A DNA stretch of 64,000 nt from Branchiostoma floridae (lineage: Eukaryota; Chordata; Leptocardii; Amphioxiformes; Branchiostomatidae). Within the stretch, counting starts at the first letter, position 1; every line of letters starts with the position of its first letter. Of this stretch, positions 12,311 to 23,474 are shown in pieces. The notes beneath the pieces were generated by a model. It saw only the letters and a program-made list of their open reading frames with translations, was not told the DNA's origin and ran no database searches. The position numbers were made by a program, and so were the translations under genes. The stretch is from NCBI RefSeq assembly GCF_000003815.2, contig NC_049992.1, forward strand, positions 13,688,417-13,752,416. Direction: 5' to 3'.

Positions 12311-12900
12311 CTCTCTGTCTATCCGTATCTCTTTCTGTCTATCTGTATCTCTCTCTGTATATCCGTATCTCTCTCTGTCTATCTGTATCTCTCTCTGTCT
12401 ATCCGTATCTCTTTCTGTCTATCTGTATCTCTCTCTGTATATCCGTATCTCTCTCTGTCTATCTGTATCTCTCTCTGTCTATCCGTATCTCTCTCTGTCT
12501 ATCTGTATCTCTCTCTGTCTATCCGTATTTCTCTCTGTCTATCCGTATCTCTCGCTCTCTGTCCGTATCTTCGTCTATTTGTGTCTTTCTGTCTCTGTAT
12601 TTCTGTATCTTTCTCTAACCGTAGCTCCATCTGTGTTTCTGTATCTTCCCTTTTTGTGTCGCTCTCTGTCTATCCGTATTTCTCCCTGTCTATCGGTATC
12701 TCTCTCTGTCTATCCGTATCTCTCCCTGTCTATCCGTATCTCTCCCTACCTATCCGTACTTCTTTTTGTCTTCCTGTATCTATCACTATTAATCTGAAGT
12801 TCTCTCTGTATCTTTCTTTGTCTTTTTCGTATCGCTCTCCATCTATCCGCATCTGTGTTCCCCGTCTGTCCGTCTGTCTGTTTCTTTCCCTCTCTCTGTA
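12311..12900 (+). repeat. 20-bp minisatellite
   Basis: The unit CTCTCTGTCTATCCGTATCT repeats with a 20-bp period, alternating ATCC and ATCT every second unit. It is nearly perfect at 12321-12560 and decays towards 12900. Since 20 is not a multiple of three, all three frames stay open and give repetitive Ser/Leu/Tyr-rich reading frames. These are not genes. Confidence 0.9.
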
Positions 12901-12967
12901 AGAATGTGGACGTGTTGTGAACGCCAATGTTGTTAGTAGAAGCGTTGTCATGTTATATACGCTCAGG

Positions 12968-13304
12968 GTTGTAGCCAGCCTGAAATCATTTTCAGTCCCC
13001 TTGATTTTGAATGGGAATCCTATCGTTGCACGTCATTTCTAGGGGGTCTGGGTCCCAGAAAAGTTTTAAATCAAGACCCTCTGAAACACTATTTCCTGCA
13101 TTTTGAGGTGCAAATTATGCTTGTAAACTAAGCTGTTCAATGGCATCTGTTTTGGTGAAGAAGAACACATGGGTTTCAGTTTTTTTTTATATCTTATATA
13201 TATATCAATTTTGTCTGTCCCAGGGGACAGAATGGGGAAAACTTTTTTCAGTCCCCAGCTGCAAAATTCCTTCAAAGGACTGAAGGACAGATGCTGGCTA
13301 CAAT
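12968..13304. mobile_element. MITE-like insertion in the minisatellite
   Basis: Begins GTTGTAGCCAGCCTG and ends with its inverse GCTGGCTACAAT, with further internal symmetry (TTTTCAGTCCCC on both sides). It separates a short piece of the 70-bp array (12905-12957) from the main array (13305 on), so it probably inserted into it. The family is not recognised and a target duplication is not certain. Confidence 0.55.
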
Positions 13305-15030
13305 GTACGTCAATGTCCTGGTAGAATTACTGTCATATTTATGTATGTTCGTTCGTTCGTTAGTTTATGTTGTGTACGTCAATGTCCTTGGTAGAAGTGT
13401 TGTCATGTTTATGTACGTTGGTTGTGTACGTCCTTGGTAGATGTCTTGTCAGATTTATGTAAGTTAGTTCTTACGTCAGTTTATGTTGTGAACGCCAATG
13501 TCGTAGGTAGAAGTGCTGTCATGTTTGTTTACGATAGTTCGTTAGTCAGTGTATGTTGTGTACGTCAATGTCCTGGTAGAATTATTGTCATATTTGTGTA
13601 AGTTAGTTCGTTCGTCTGTGTATGTTATGTACTTCAATGTCGTTGGTAGAATTATTATCACATTTGTGTAAGTTAGTTCATTCGTCTGTGTATGTTGTGT
13701 ACTTCAATGTCGTTGGTAGAAGCGTTGTCATGTTTGTGTATGTCAGTTTGTTAGTCAGTGTAAGTCGTGTACGTCAATGTCGTTGGTAGAAGTATTGTCA
13801 TGTTTGTGTAAGTTAGTTCGTTCGTCAGTTTGTGTTATGAACGTTAATGTCGTTGGTAGAATTATTGTCATGTTTGTGTAAGTTAGTTCGTTCGTCTGTG
13901 TATGTTGTGTACTCCAATGTCGTTGGTCGAAATGTTGTCATGTTTATGTACGTTAGTTCGTTCGTCTGTATATATTGTGTACGTCAATGTCCTGGTAGAA
14001 TTATTGACATGTTTGTGTATGTTGGTTCGTTTGTGAGTTTTTGTTGTGTACGTCCTTTGTAGAAGTCTTGTCATGTTAATGTACGTTAGTTCGTTCGTCT
14101 TTGTATGTTGTGAACGCCAATGGTTTTTGGTAGGAGTGTTGTCATGTTTGTGTATGTTAGTTCGTTTGTCTGTGTATGTTGTGAACGTCAATGCCATTAG
14201 TAGAAGTGTTGTTGTTTTCGTATGTTAGTTCGTTCGCCTGTTTATGTTGTGTACATCAATGTCGTTGGTAGAAGTGTTGTCATGTTTGTGTACGTTAGTT
14301 CGTTCGTCTGTGTACGCTGTGAACGTCAATGCCGTTGTTAGAAGTGTTTTCATGTTTGTATATGTTAGTTTGCTCGTCTGTGTATGTTGGGTACACCAAT
14401 GTCGTAGGTAGAAGTGCTGTCATGTTTATGTACGTTAGTTCGTTCGTCTGTGTATGCTGTGAATGCCAATGATGTTTTGTAGAAGTGTTGTCATGTTCAT
14501 GTATGTTAGTTCGTTCGTCTGTGTATGTTGTGTACGTCAATGGCGTTAGTAGAAGTGTTGCCGTTTTTGTACGTTAGTTCATTCGTCTGTGTATGTTGTG
14601 TACGTCAATGTCCTGGTAGAATTATTGTCATGTTTTTGTAACTTAAAGTTAGTTCGTTCGTCAGTTTGTGTTGTGAACGTCAATGTCGTTGGTAGAAGTG
14701 TTGTCATGTTTGTGCATGTTAGTTCGTTAGTCAGTGTATGTCGTGTACTTAAATGGCGTTAGTAGAGGTTTTGTCATATTTACGTACTTTGTGTACCCAT
14801 GTATCCATGCTTATGTACATTTGTTCGTTCCTCTGTGCATGTTGTGTATGCCACTTTAGTAGGTAGATGTGTGACCGTGTTTGCTTACATTTGTTTGTTC
14901 GTGTATGTCGTACAGGAAAAGTCTTTGCTAGAAGTGTAACCGTGTTCATGAATGTCTGTGTATGTTATGGACTTCAATATCCTTGGTAGAAGTGTTGCAA
15001 TATTTATGTACGCTTGTTCGTTCGTCTGTG
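13305..15030 (+). repeat. 70-bp minisatellite
   Basis: About 24 units of 70 bp, with landmarks GTACGTCAATGTCGTTGGTA, GAAGTGTTGTCATGTTTGTG and TAGTTCGTTCGTCTGTGTAT. Units vary by substitutions and small indels and decay after about 14.75 kb. The minus-strand frames rich in TNIHKHDN come from the repeat and are not genes. Confidence 0.9.
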
Positions 15031-15039
15031 GTGACGGGA

Positions 15040-16200
15040 TGTTTTCTGACTACTATCAATGCCTGTATTGTTGCTTTTCCCTGCACATTTTGCCACTCTC
15101 CGCCAGGTGTCGTCTGTTGTTCTGATCCCAATATTGTCCCATCCCGTTATCGTACTGTGCCTGTTTCCTATTTCTTTCCTCATGTATGTATGTATACACC
15201 ATAGGTTTCCTCATGATGGTAGATATTCAAACAGTGTATCATTCATACGAAAGTACAAGACAGATTTATATCGGTATGCATTAGCGGAATAAGGGGTGCG
15301 ATAGAGATAGAACAGGTATAATGGAAAGTAAAAGTCATGCCTCAAATATTTGTGTTAGAACCCTCATTATAGATATTTCATACTATTTGTTCTATGTGCA
15401 ATAATGTTTCCTCATCTAATTGAATGTATAGGAACATTTAAACATAAAATACAACGAATGTTAAAACCACGGTATAATTAAGTCAATAATTTATTCTATT
15501 TGTTTTGTGTGTTACATGTTAGCATCAAGTAGTAAAAGTCTTAATCTACTAATGTTGGTTATATCCCAAAGCACATGACTGGTCTGGTCTACTAAATCCT
15601 CCTTTGAAATCGTATGTAGCTGCTACTCTACTTTCAAATATGCGTGTTACATATGCGTGTTATATATCTGTGCATTATTGTAGAATAACGTCACAGTAAT
15701 TGTTAATCAATAAAAAGAATATAAACAGAATGGACAGTGTTCACTCTCTTATCTTCTCTTACACCAAAGGATAGCTAGTACGATACTGAACCTGTACTGC
15801 AGAATCAAGCGTTGTATTCCCAGCGACGCCTGGCGACTTGGTAAATACTAGCAATATGTAACAAGTACACTTATCGTAAGTGCTTGCACGCTATCTCACA
15901 ACATGTGTCGATGAGAGGAGAATTCTAACAACTCCAACTCGTTTGAAATTTCTCGGATGGCTAACTGTGCAATACATCATTTCCCCCTTCCCCCTTTTGA
16001 AAGACCTACAATTTGACAGATCGGAGACAGAAATGAATCTTTTTACGCTTTCTGTGTTTTCTTGTCTTTTCAGTCACACTTTTAAATTTTGTATTATATA
16101 CCCAGTATGAAATCAAAGCTTACACACATCCGTTTTAGGTCGCACTGAGAGTGCAGCGCGATCTCAAGTTTAGAGGAAAGGGGACGGGGGTATGACATAA
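15040..16200. other. Intergenic stretch
   Basis: No supported exon. AATAAA occurs at about 15709-15714, but no upstream gene can be tied to it. Confidence 0.4.
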
Positions 16201-16212
16201 AGATAAAGTAAT

Positions 16213-17531
16213 TTAGACAGGTGTCATCTTCCTTATCTTGAAGGTTGACATGTCCGGGCGCGGTTCGTTCCTATCTTCTCTCTCCTCCATTTCCGAGTCC
16301 TGGATGGCGATCTTGATGGGATGGTCGTCAGGTATGTCCTCATCCGGGCTGGTGTAGGACACATAGCTTGTAGTGTCACCTAGGTCAGGTTTCATGGGCT
16401 GAGAGAGCGGAGCACAGCTCAGGTTAGCACACGAACTACATAATACACATTCTACAGAAGAACATATTCAACTTCCATTTAGAAGGAAAATCAAGGACAT
16501 CAATGGTAATTTTGATGCCTAAATAGCTTTTTTTCCAAAAACAAACAAACAAACAAAAATACAAACAAAAACAAACAAACCTGCCTGTCTTGTAAGTCCA
16601 TCTCCAGTTCCTTCGTAACGCGCATGCGGAACAGGAGCACGCAAAGGACAAAGGTCACAATCAGGGAGACTGCAAGGCACACCATGGCCGCTAGGGCGAT
16701 CAGCTGCCACATATCTGCAACTGTTCAGAACACTTCAAATACATCACAATCCATGATTATCTTCGAGAATTCCCTATATATTCTGTACAGTGTTCGGCTG
16801 TTGAGATTGTGACTGTAGTTATACGTTCACTTGCTATAATATGAACAAAAGTTGAAAAAAATTAATGACATAAATTGATTGAAGTGGATTTAAATAACAT
16901 GTAAGGAAACGCACAAGATGAACCTACGTGATAACATTATAAGTTATAATGATTATCAGTGTTACGTACAGAGGTCAAACACCTTGACCGGAGTTTCCAT
17001 GTCTGAATCCAAACAGTCCGCCGTACGGAGTAACATGCCCTTATAAGGGACAATACCAGCAGGCGTTCCGGGAGGTTTGGAGGCAACACTATCTTCTGTC
17101 TCATCCTTGTTGTGTCCATCCTCTCCGATGTTCTCTCTAGCTGTAGGAGTGTGAGAGGGCCAGATAACGCTGGGTGATACTGGGCTGACCTTTGACCTTC
17201 CCCTTGATGACAGACGAGTAGGGATGTGAGTCCCGGTGTCCTTGAAGCCAATATGACCTTGAGAAAAACAAAAAAAATCTCTGAATCTGTCCTACTTTTT
17301 TTTATAAAAACTTCAAGTCATTGTTTATTGCAATGTTTTTCTTTCTTCATATACCAGCATCGATAAAGCTATCAAATGTACATTTCAGAGCATAACTATG
17401 TTACAGAACATGATTATTCACCGCCATGTACCAATTTAAAGATTCCTACCATTTTCTCCTGTCTCTGCCGAGGATATCTTCAGAAGTATGACGATTATAA
17501 GTGTTCGTGCGAACATCCTTTGGGCTGGCAT
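16213..17531 (-). CDS. Small type I membrane protein, four exons, unrecognised
   Basis: CDS exons on the minus strand are 17531-17450, 17257-16970, 16714-16581 and 16398-16213. All junctions have GT/AG sites and keep phase, giving 229 residues. Residues 1-22 (MPAQRMFARTLIIVILLKIS then SA) form a typical signal peptide with probable cleavage before ETGEN. The ectodomain (about 23-125) is Ser/Thr/Pro-rich with a single Cys (in TADCLDSD) and no Ig, EGF or LRR pattern. One membrane helix (about 126-152, WQLIALAAMVCLAVSLIV onward) is followed by an acidic, Tyr-containing tail (TSYVSYTSPDEDIPDD). No family is recognised. The low-complexity ectodomain suggests an O-glycosylated surface protein, which is inference. 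The start is set by the signal peptide. The first two coding exons carry no long reading frame of their own, so a simple ORF search would miss the gene. Confidence 0.75.
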
Positions 17532-17559
17532 CTTGTAATGGAGAGTAAAGACCTGCTTG

Positions 17560-20500
17560 GTAAAACAAACACACATTCATATTACTTTCTAAAGAAGTTA
17601 TTTGTAGTAAAATTTAAATAATTTGATAACAAGCGTTCCAGCATGACTATGTGGAATGAGTTAAACGATGTATGTTGATAACATCTCAAACATGTGTAAT
17701 AGATACGTCTAGTCATTGCTCAAGATCAAGTTCTGACATAGACTATTTTGCTGTCAAGTCATCAATAAAGTTATCTCATCCCATCCTGTCCGTGACTTGC
17801 AACCATTTTCCCATACTGATAAAGATAGCACATTACTAAACTGAAAAGTACCTCTTGATCCGTCTGCTCGCTGAAGTCAGCAAACCGCGCACGACTGTCC
17901 AAAGTCGGTCAAACCCCACCACCACTTGGAATTGTGCTTATATATCTTCCTTCCTTGACCGGTTGCATATAATGTCGCTTTTGTTTTTAGTGTATAGCAC
18001 TGAATGCTGATGTGTATTGTGAGCTATAAATGGGCCAACAGGATGTGATGTGATGTTCTGCCTTTCCATGTGTGAACTGCGATAAGGGAGAACAGTACCT
18101 AATGCAGGAAGTTCGATGGAATTGATTCCAGAAGATCTGTAACATAACACAACATCTGGAGTCGGCTATGAAAAGGGAAGCTTAAAATGCTTTAAATTCT
18201 ATCTTTTTCGTTTTAGTCTTTGAGTATACACCTTAATCGTCCAAAGCTTTGGAATTTTAACAAAGTTCAAATTATCTGTATACTTCCGACTAAGCTGTCT
18301 TGGAACTTAACAAACCAAGGTGATGCACTGGAAAGCCGTTCCTGTACTTGAAGAGAAATTAAGGTAACGTCTCTTTCAATATCATAGAACACGAACTGGT
18401 GAACAATGGCGTTAGTGGTCATGTATGTTTGTGAAAAATCAGGCTTATATACTTCAGTATATACTTCAAACGACCAAACTACCAGGTGTGGTGGTTGATG
18501 TAATCATGGCCATCAACTGGTTTGTGTTACCATGTTTGTCCGCCAGTCGGCGTGTTGGTACTTTTTATCTGACTGTGTGTACACACCATGATACATAGGG
18601 TTTACGGATCTGGAATATCGTCACTACCTTTGCTTGCCTTCATTTCTAAGATTATGCTGAGTATTGATGCTATTCAACAGTGTAGAAGTACTGTTTCGAA
18701 CTAGATAACATCGAGTCAATCGTATTTGTTTCCAATCTAACTTGGTCGATACTGAACTATAATACTTATTCCCTTACAAGAGGAACCCCTTCCTGTACTA
18801 AATACGAAACGTCCCCAGATTCGGTGCAAACCAAGACTAAAGGAGTTGAATTTTAACAGTAGACAGGGTTTCAATATGGATTAGGCAATTCAAGACGATT
18901 AACTTCGACAAATAAGGTAAGATTTATATTCAAGCGATTATTTTATTCAAACCATGGATAATCTTTGTTACACACATTCCTAAAAGCAGATTTGTCCATT
19001 TGTGGTAATCTTGACGTTTGCACATATGGCAGCCACAAACGCTTTTGACTTAACTTGGTGCATTTATTTACTTGAATTTCTTTAAGAATTACGTAAGTGT
19101 CATGTTTCAAACGTACGTTAATTGGTAAATAACCGGAAACTGACGTCTTTTCAAGGTATAGTCTGTATAGGATTATGATGTGTAGTAGACCTTGTTGAAG
19201 TGGCACTGTCAGTTCTTGATACCCCTCCCCCTTACGTATATACTCACCCCCAACTTTAGGTCATTTGTATTTGAGGTAAAGTAATGTATGTTAGAAGTAT
19301 TGTGACATATGGAAACCGTAAGCAATACTATCGCTCCTTGAAAAAGTACAAACAAGTTTAACTCAAGTTTCAGAAAAAGGAATATCAATGAACATATTTC
19401 TCTGTCACGCGGCCATTACTATATACAACATTGTAACCACAGGTTTTTAAATCATGCTCTAACGTCCTGATGGAATGGTGAGTGAATTAGGACCCAATGC
19501 CTATTTCAGAATTAAACACTGGGATTTATCGCAACAGTTTCTCTAGGCAGTAATTCTTCTACCAAATCACCCACCAGCAGACATGTAGGAGACTTTCTAA
19601 CAAGACGATAACTGTACTTCAGTAAATGGTCGCATGGTGCACTGTTTCAAACAGGTCAAATGTATACGTACGTGTTGCAATCACAATCACATTATAACTG
19701 GTTAAGCTCGCAATACAAATACTTTAGACACTTGGTACTTTCCTTATCTGTCCCTTACTGTCCTGAATTGATGGATTCACTGTGAAGCTTCTTTTAATCT
19801 CCGAAATGAATATGATACGTCAGTGAGTGGCGTAGAATAAAGGTAATAGAAATTGACGCGTATGCAGACTAACCACGAAAATAGAAAACATGTGCTTTTT
19901 AAGGCATGTGGGCGAATGTAGTAGTCTGATATCTACCAACAATTCTGACTACCAACCACGCTGAATGCTCGATACCCATACTTAGTTAGGGAAACCTGAC
20001 TGGCAAGAAGACAAGAACGTAACATTTGAATTCTTGAATTCTCGCTGTGCAAGTCATTCTATCAATGGTTCCTAGAGTATCCTCTTATTGTGTGTAGTTT
20101 TATGTAGCTTGTTTTCAACATTTGCATGATTAAACCATTAATACAAACGCACAAAGATCATACATGAGTTAATGGCGACGGACATATGAATTTTGACATA
20201 TGACCATTGATTCAACCAAGTGATGCATGTATTCGATCGATATCATAATGAAGTCACAGCAAAAGAATGTGCATGTAATGGCTTTTCTACGCTGTGTAAA
20301 TTTATTTTACCTCCGCCGCCCGCGACAGTGTCAACTCGTAAATCAATTGTTTGATAAGCACAGCTACATTATTACTGTTGACACATCAGTGCAAGGTCCA
20401 AGGTTTTCCCAACAAACATCCTCATATGACTCTTGAGTCAACATTATCCAATCAATACTTGGGGTCCTTTGAAAAATACGTTCGGACGTTTGCAAGATGG
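17560..20500. other. Intergenic stretch, no gene recognised
   Basis: Read on both strands without finding an exon chain. The region 17.55-17.9 kb probably holds the upstream region of the membrane-protein gene to its left. No strong repeat structure was seen by eye. Confidence 0.4.
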
Positions 20501-20514
20501 TCGACAGTTATGCC

Positions 20515-20675
20515 CCGTCTAGTCTCTAAGCAGACCCTACGGTGCCATAAGATAGTATCAAAGCCGGCCCTTGAAGGGAGTCAGACGGGCAACCTGTGCC
20601 GGCTATACTCCATGGCCAGCTTTGATACTATCTGAAGGAACGGTAAGGTCTGCTTGGAGACTACGCCCCCTCTAC
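20515..20675. mobile_element. MITE with terminal inverted repeats of about 45 bp
   Basis: The left arm GTCTAGTCTCTAAGCAGACC...GATAGTATCAAAGC matches the reverse complement of the right arm (GCTTTGATACTATC...GGTCTGCTTGGAGACTAC), and about 53 bp lie between. There is no coding capacity. The outer motif TCTCCAAGCAGA is shared with the element at 22.2 kb. Target duplication is not clear. Confidence 0.7.
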
Positions 20676-20689
20676 ACCCCATTTCGACT

Positions 20690-21800
20690 ATAGGCTGAGA
20701 AAGATGAGCGACCGCTGAGCGACACAATACTTGACAGGTCGCTCGACGAATTTCAAAGATAGCTTACTTTTGATATGCGTTTTTAAGTCTTTTATACAAT
20801 ACTCCAATTATGAAATCCAGTCACACAAAATTTTGCTACCAAAACAACCATAACATTACAAAATAAAGAGGCTTGATGTCAAAATTATAGGGCAGGCAAA
20901 AAAAAGGAAATCCGTTGCAAGGCCCTTCTTCTTGGCCCAATACGTCTATATTTCTAGTAGCTTACTAATAGTAAGCTTGTCACGAGATGTAGGAATGATG
21001 GTGCTATCTTGCTGGTAGAAATAAGAGTGAAGTTTTCTAATGAGCTTTATTGTCGTGAATAATACTTCTCGTACATTCAATGCATACTTGTTTTGTTTTA
21101 CCTATCATGACATGTGGTTGTAGTGATTTAGGATTAAGGAAAACACCGTCTCTTGTGATTTGATGCTAAAAAGACCTGTCTTGGAGAGAATACACACTTT
21201 AGATTTGCCTGACATTATGGCCTTGTGATTAGAATTCGGTACATACATTTGAAATATAGTTCATATTGAAGACAATTGACACCTCTTGCATGCACGCAAA
21301 TGATGCATCCAACAGTTTCCTATTAGTGTTGCATGGTACTGCTCCATAAAACTACACGTTCTCCCCTAATGTTTTTAGAACCGTCCATGGAGAAATATAC
21401 ATTGTTGGGAAAATAGCCCAATGTAGGCCAAACACCCCTTTGTCGTTTTTAATGACAGGACTGTTGTGCAAAATATATGAAACTAACTAGATTGTATTGT
21501 TCATTTGCAATTGAACTATAGGAGAATATTTTTGCTAAGTAGGATTGTGCTTGTTATGGGCAGATGCAAAATTGTAAAACATTCTTGAAAGGGTTGACTT
21601 AACCAACGCTCAGTGTCGACATTTAAAGAATATAGAATATCAAATGCTGCAATAATAAATTTTGTTTGGTAACTTATCTGCAAGAGGCTCAATATCTTTA
21701 CAGTATCATCTTTGAAACAGAGCACCCGCCTTTTACATGTGATATTATGTATGATGTCAGTATCACAAGGCAAAGTTGGTACCACACACCGCTTCACAGA
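20690..21800. other. Intergenic stretch
   Basis: No supported exon or large repeat. It lies downstream of the minus-strand gene ending at 21809 and probably includes its 3' untranslated region. Confidence 0.35.
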
Positions 21801-21808
21801 CCCTTAAA

Positions 21809-23222
21809 TCATATATCCTTGTTGCAGAGCCATCTGAGGAGAGCATTCACTTGCTTCTCATTTAACTTAGAGTGAAAACTGAACAATGTGTCTGTGTCCA
21901 TAAAATCTTTCAGTCTTGGTTGGGTTTGCACCATTGCAGCCAGTCGAGTCTCGTCATAGAGTTGTCCCTCCTCAGGATCTTGTTTACCATGAAGTAGTAT
22001 CGCACAGTGCGCTGGGGAAGAATGAATTTAGATTGTAACATGGATATGTTGACCTGACTTTATATATGAACAATCAGATATCAGTCTCCAATACTATCAC
22101 TACTGCTAACGATAGTGACTTCCACCTCTGCATTGTATTCGTATTCTGATGAAAACCGTGGCCATGTCATTTTTTGCTACTTTCCAAGCACAGGTTAGGC
22201 TCCGGCTGCTTTTTAACGTTTTTAGTCGTTTTTATCGGGCTTTTAATTTTGTCATTTTTCTTGAAGTAAGATGTAATACAAAATAGAAAGACCGATAAAA
22301 ACGACTAAAAAAAACGTTAAAAAACATCCGGAGCCTAACCTCTGCTTGGAGATTTCATTATTGCATAAATGCCGTGCTAAATCCTGAATAAGTGTCAACA
22401 GTTGTACTCGGAAAATCATATCGCTGTCGCCCTATATACCTGGCTCTGTTCCCCAGTATAAGAAAAGCATATCATAAAAATCTTATTAACCTTTGGCATT
22501 CTCCGCGTGCGTTGTTATAGCCCCAAGCTGATCAGGTTGGTTGTCAGCAGACAGTATAATTCCCCTCCCCGATGTTACCTCTGCACAGCATAGAATGTAG
22601 CTGACGCGACTGAAGTCAGGCTTGCTGCCTTGATTTTCCAATTTGAGATGCTCAATTTCTATCTTTATCTTGCTCTGCAAAAACTCCATAAGTTCTGTGA
22701 CTCTGTTAAGTGTTTCGCTGTTCTGTGCTGCAATGCATAGCTTCTGAAAGGTAATGTAAAAAAACAGAGATATGAGCTTTGTGCATATCATATTTCCATT
22801 GCTATCAAAACTATTCATCAGGCGAGCAGTTATATGTAACGTGCCGACTGTGTGTTAATATTGTGCTATCTACTACTGGGCCTCGAAACCGTATGTATTC
22901 TAGCAGTTCAAAATGGTACGAATGGTACCTTATCTCCCATGAATGCACGATGCCCTCCATCACGTGTGGCCACACGGTTGCAGATACACTTTCCTTTGTT
23001 AAACCAAATATTCACTACTTTTGTAGTTATAAACCACATTAGTGCCCCTGCCAAAAAGCTGATCAGTGCAAGACTAGCATGCCACCAGCCACATACAAGC
23101 GGAAAACAATGCGAAAAGTCCATTTTAGAAGGCAATACGTTTCTGTATTCCGTCTCTTCGGATAGGATATAAGTCAGTGCTGAGGTGTGAGTTAAAGAGC
23201 AGTGCAACTTCTTAAGAAGCAT
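21809..23222 (-). CDS. Membrane-anchored protein with unrecognised alpha/beta domain (paralogue A)
   Basis: Minus-strand exons are 23222-22929, 22743-22491 and 22011-21809. Phases 0 and 1 match at both junctions, giving 249 residues, or 216 from the second ATG at 23123, which has the better context AAAATGG. A hydrophobic segment (LALISFLAGALMWFITTKVV) near the N-terminus predicts a membrane anchor. The rest is an alpha/beta-like domain: strand LCIAAQN, a helix, strand YILCCAE, strand CAILLHGK, then GQLYDETRL and a helical end with SKLNEKQVNALLRWLC. The same domain, with an intron at the same residue and phase before the LLHGK strand, occurs in the gene at 27.5-29.9 kb. The gene is divergent from the GTPase gene with about 250 bp between start codons. 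I do not recognise the family. The function is unknown. Confidence 0.75.
22181..22352. mobile_element. MITE in the second intron of paralogue A
   Basis: Near-perfect inverted repeats of about 60 bp. The left arm is TTCCAAGCACAGGTTAGGCT then CCGG, and the right arm is the inverse of CTCCAAGCAGAGGTTAGGCT then CCGG. Both continue through TTTTAACGTTTTTAGTCG. It is short, non-coding and able to form a long hairpin. It shares the terminal motif TCTCCAAGCAGA with the element at 20.5 kb. Confidence 0.8.
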
Positions 23223-23474
23223 AGAAGAGAGGGAGAAAACTTCCTATTCACATGTGCAGGCGTACTGTACACTGTATACCCTAGAAACCCATGATTGACC
23301 TTTGCCTGACATATGATACGGCCGTCTATTGGCTATCTATCCCCTTTTGTGATTGGCTGAAAGTCACTTCTTGAATCTACCTAGGTTGCTCATATGACTT
23401 ACGTGCAGAAGTTCTGAAGATCAGAGTCACAGAGTGTTCGTACATTCTAGCACTGTCCCCTCATTCCATAAAGA
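23223..23474. promoter_or_regulatory. Putative bidirectional promoter
   Basis: The 252 bp between the outermost start codons of the minus-strand membrane gene and the plus-strand GTPase gene. It contains two ATTGGCT motifs (inverted CCAAT boxes) at 23328-23332 and 23352-23356 and no evident TATA box. Closely spaced head-to-head animal genes often share such CCAAT-containing promoters. Transcription start sites cannot be seen. Confidence 0.5.

Noticed and set aside
12061-12901. Ser/Leu/Tyr-rich frames of 185 and 220 codons resembling a membrane protein
   Set aside because: Pure translation of the 20-bp minisatellite, open in all three frames.
13883-14540. Minus-strand frames rich in TNIHKHDN
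   Set aside because: Translation of the 70-bp minisatellite; the period is not a multiple of three and no splice context exists.
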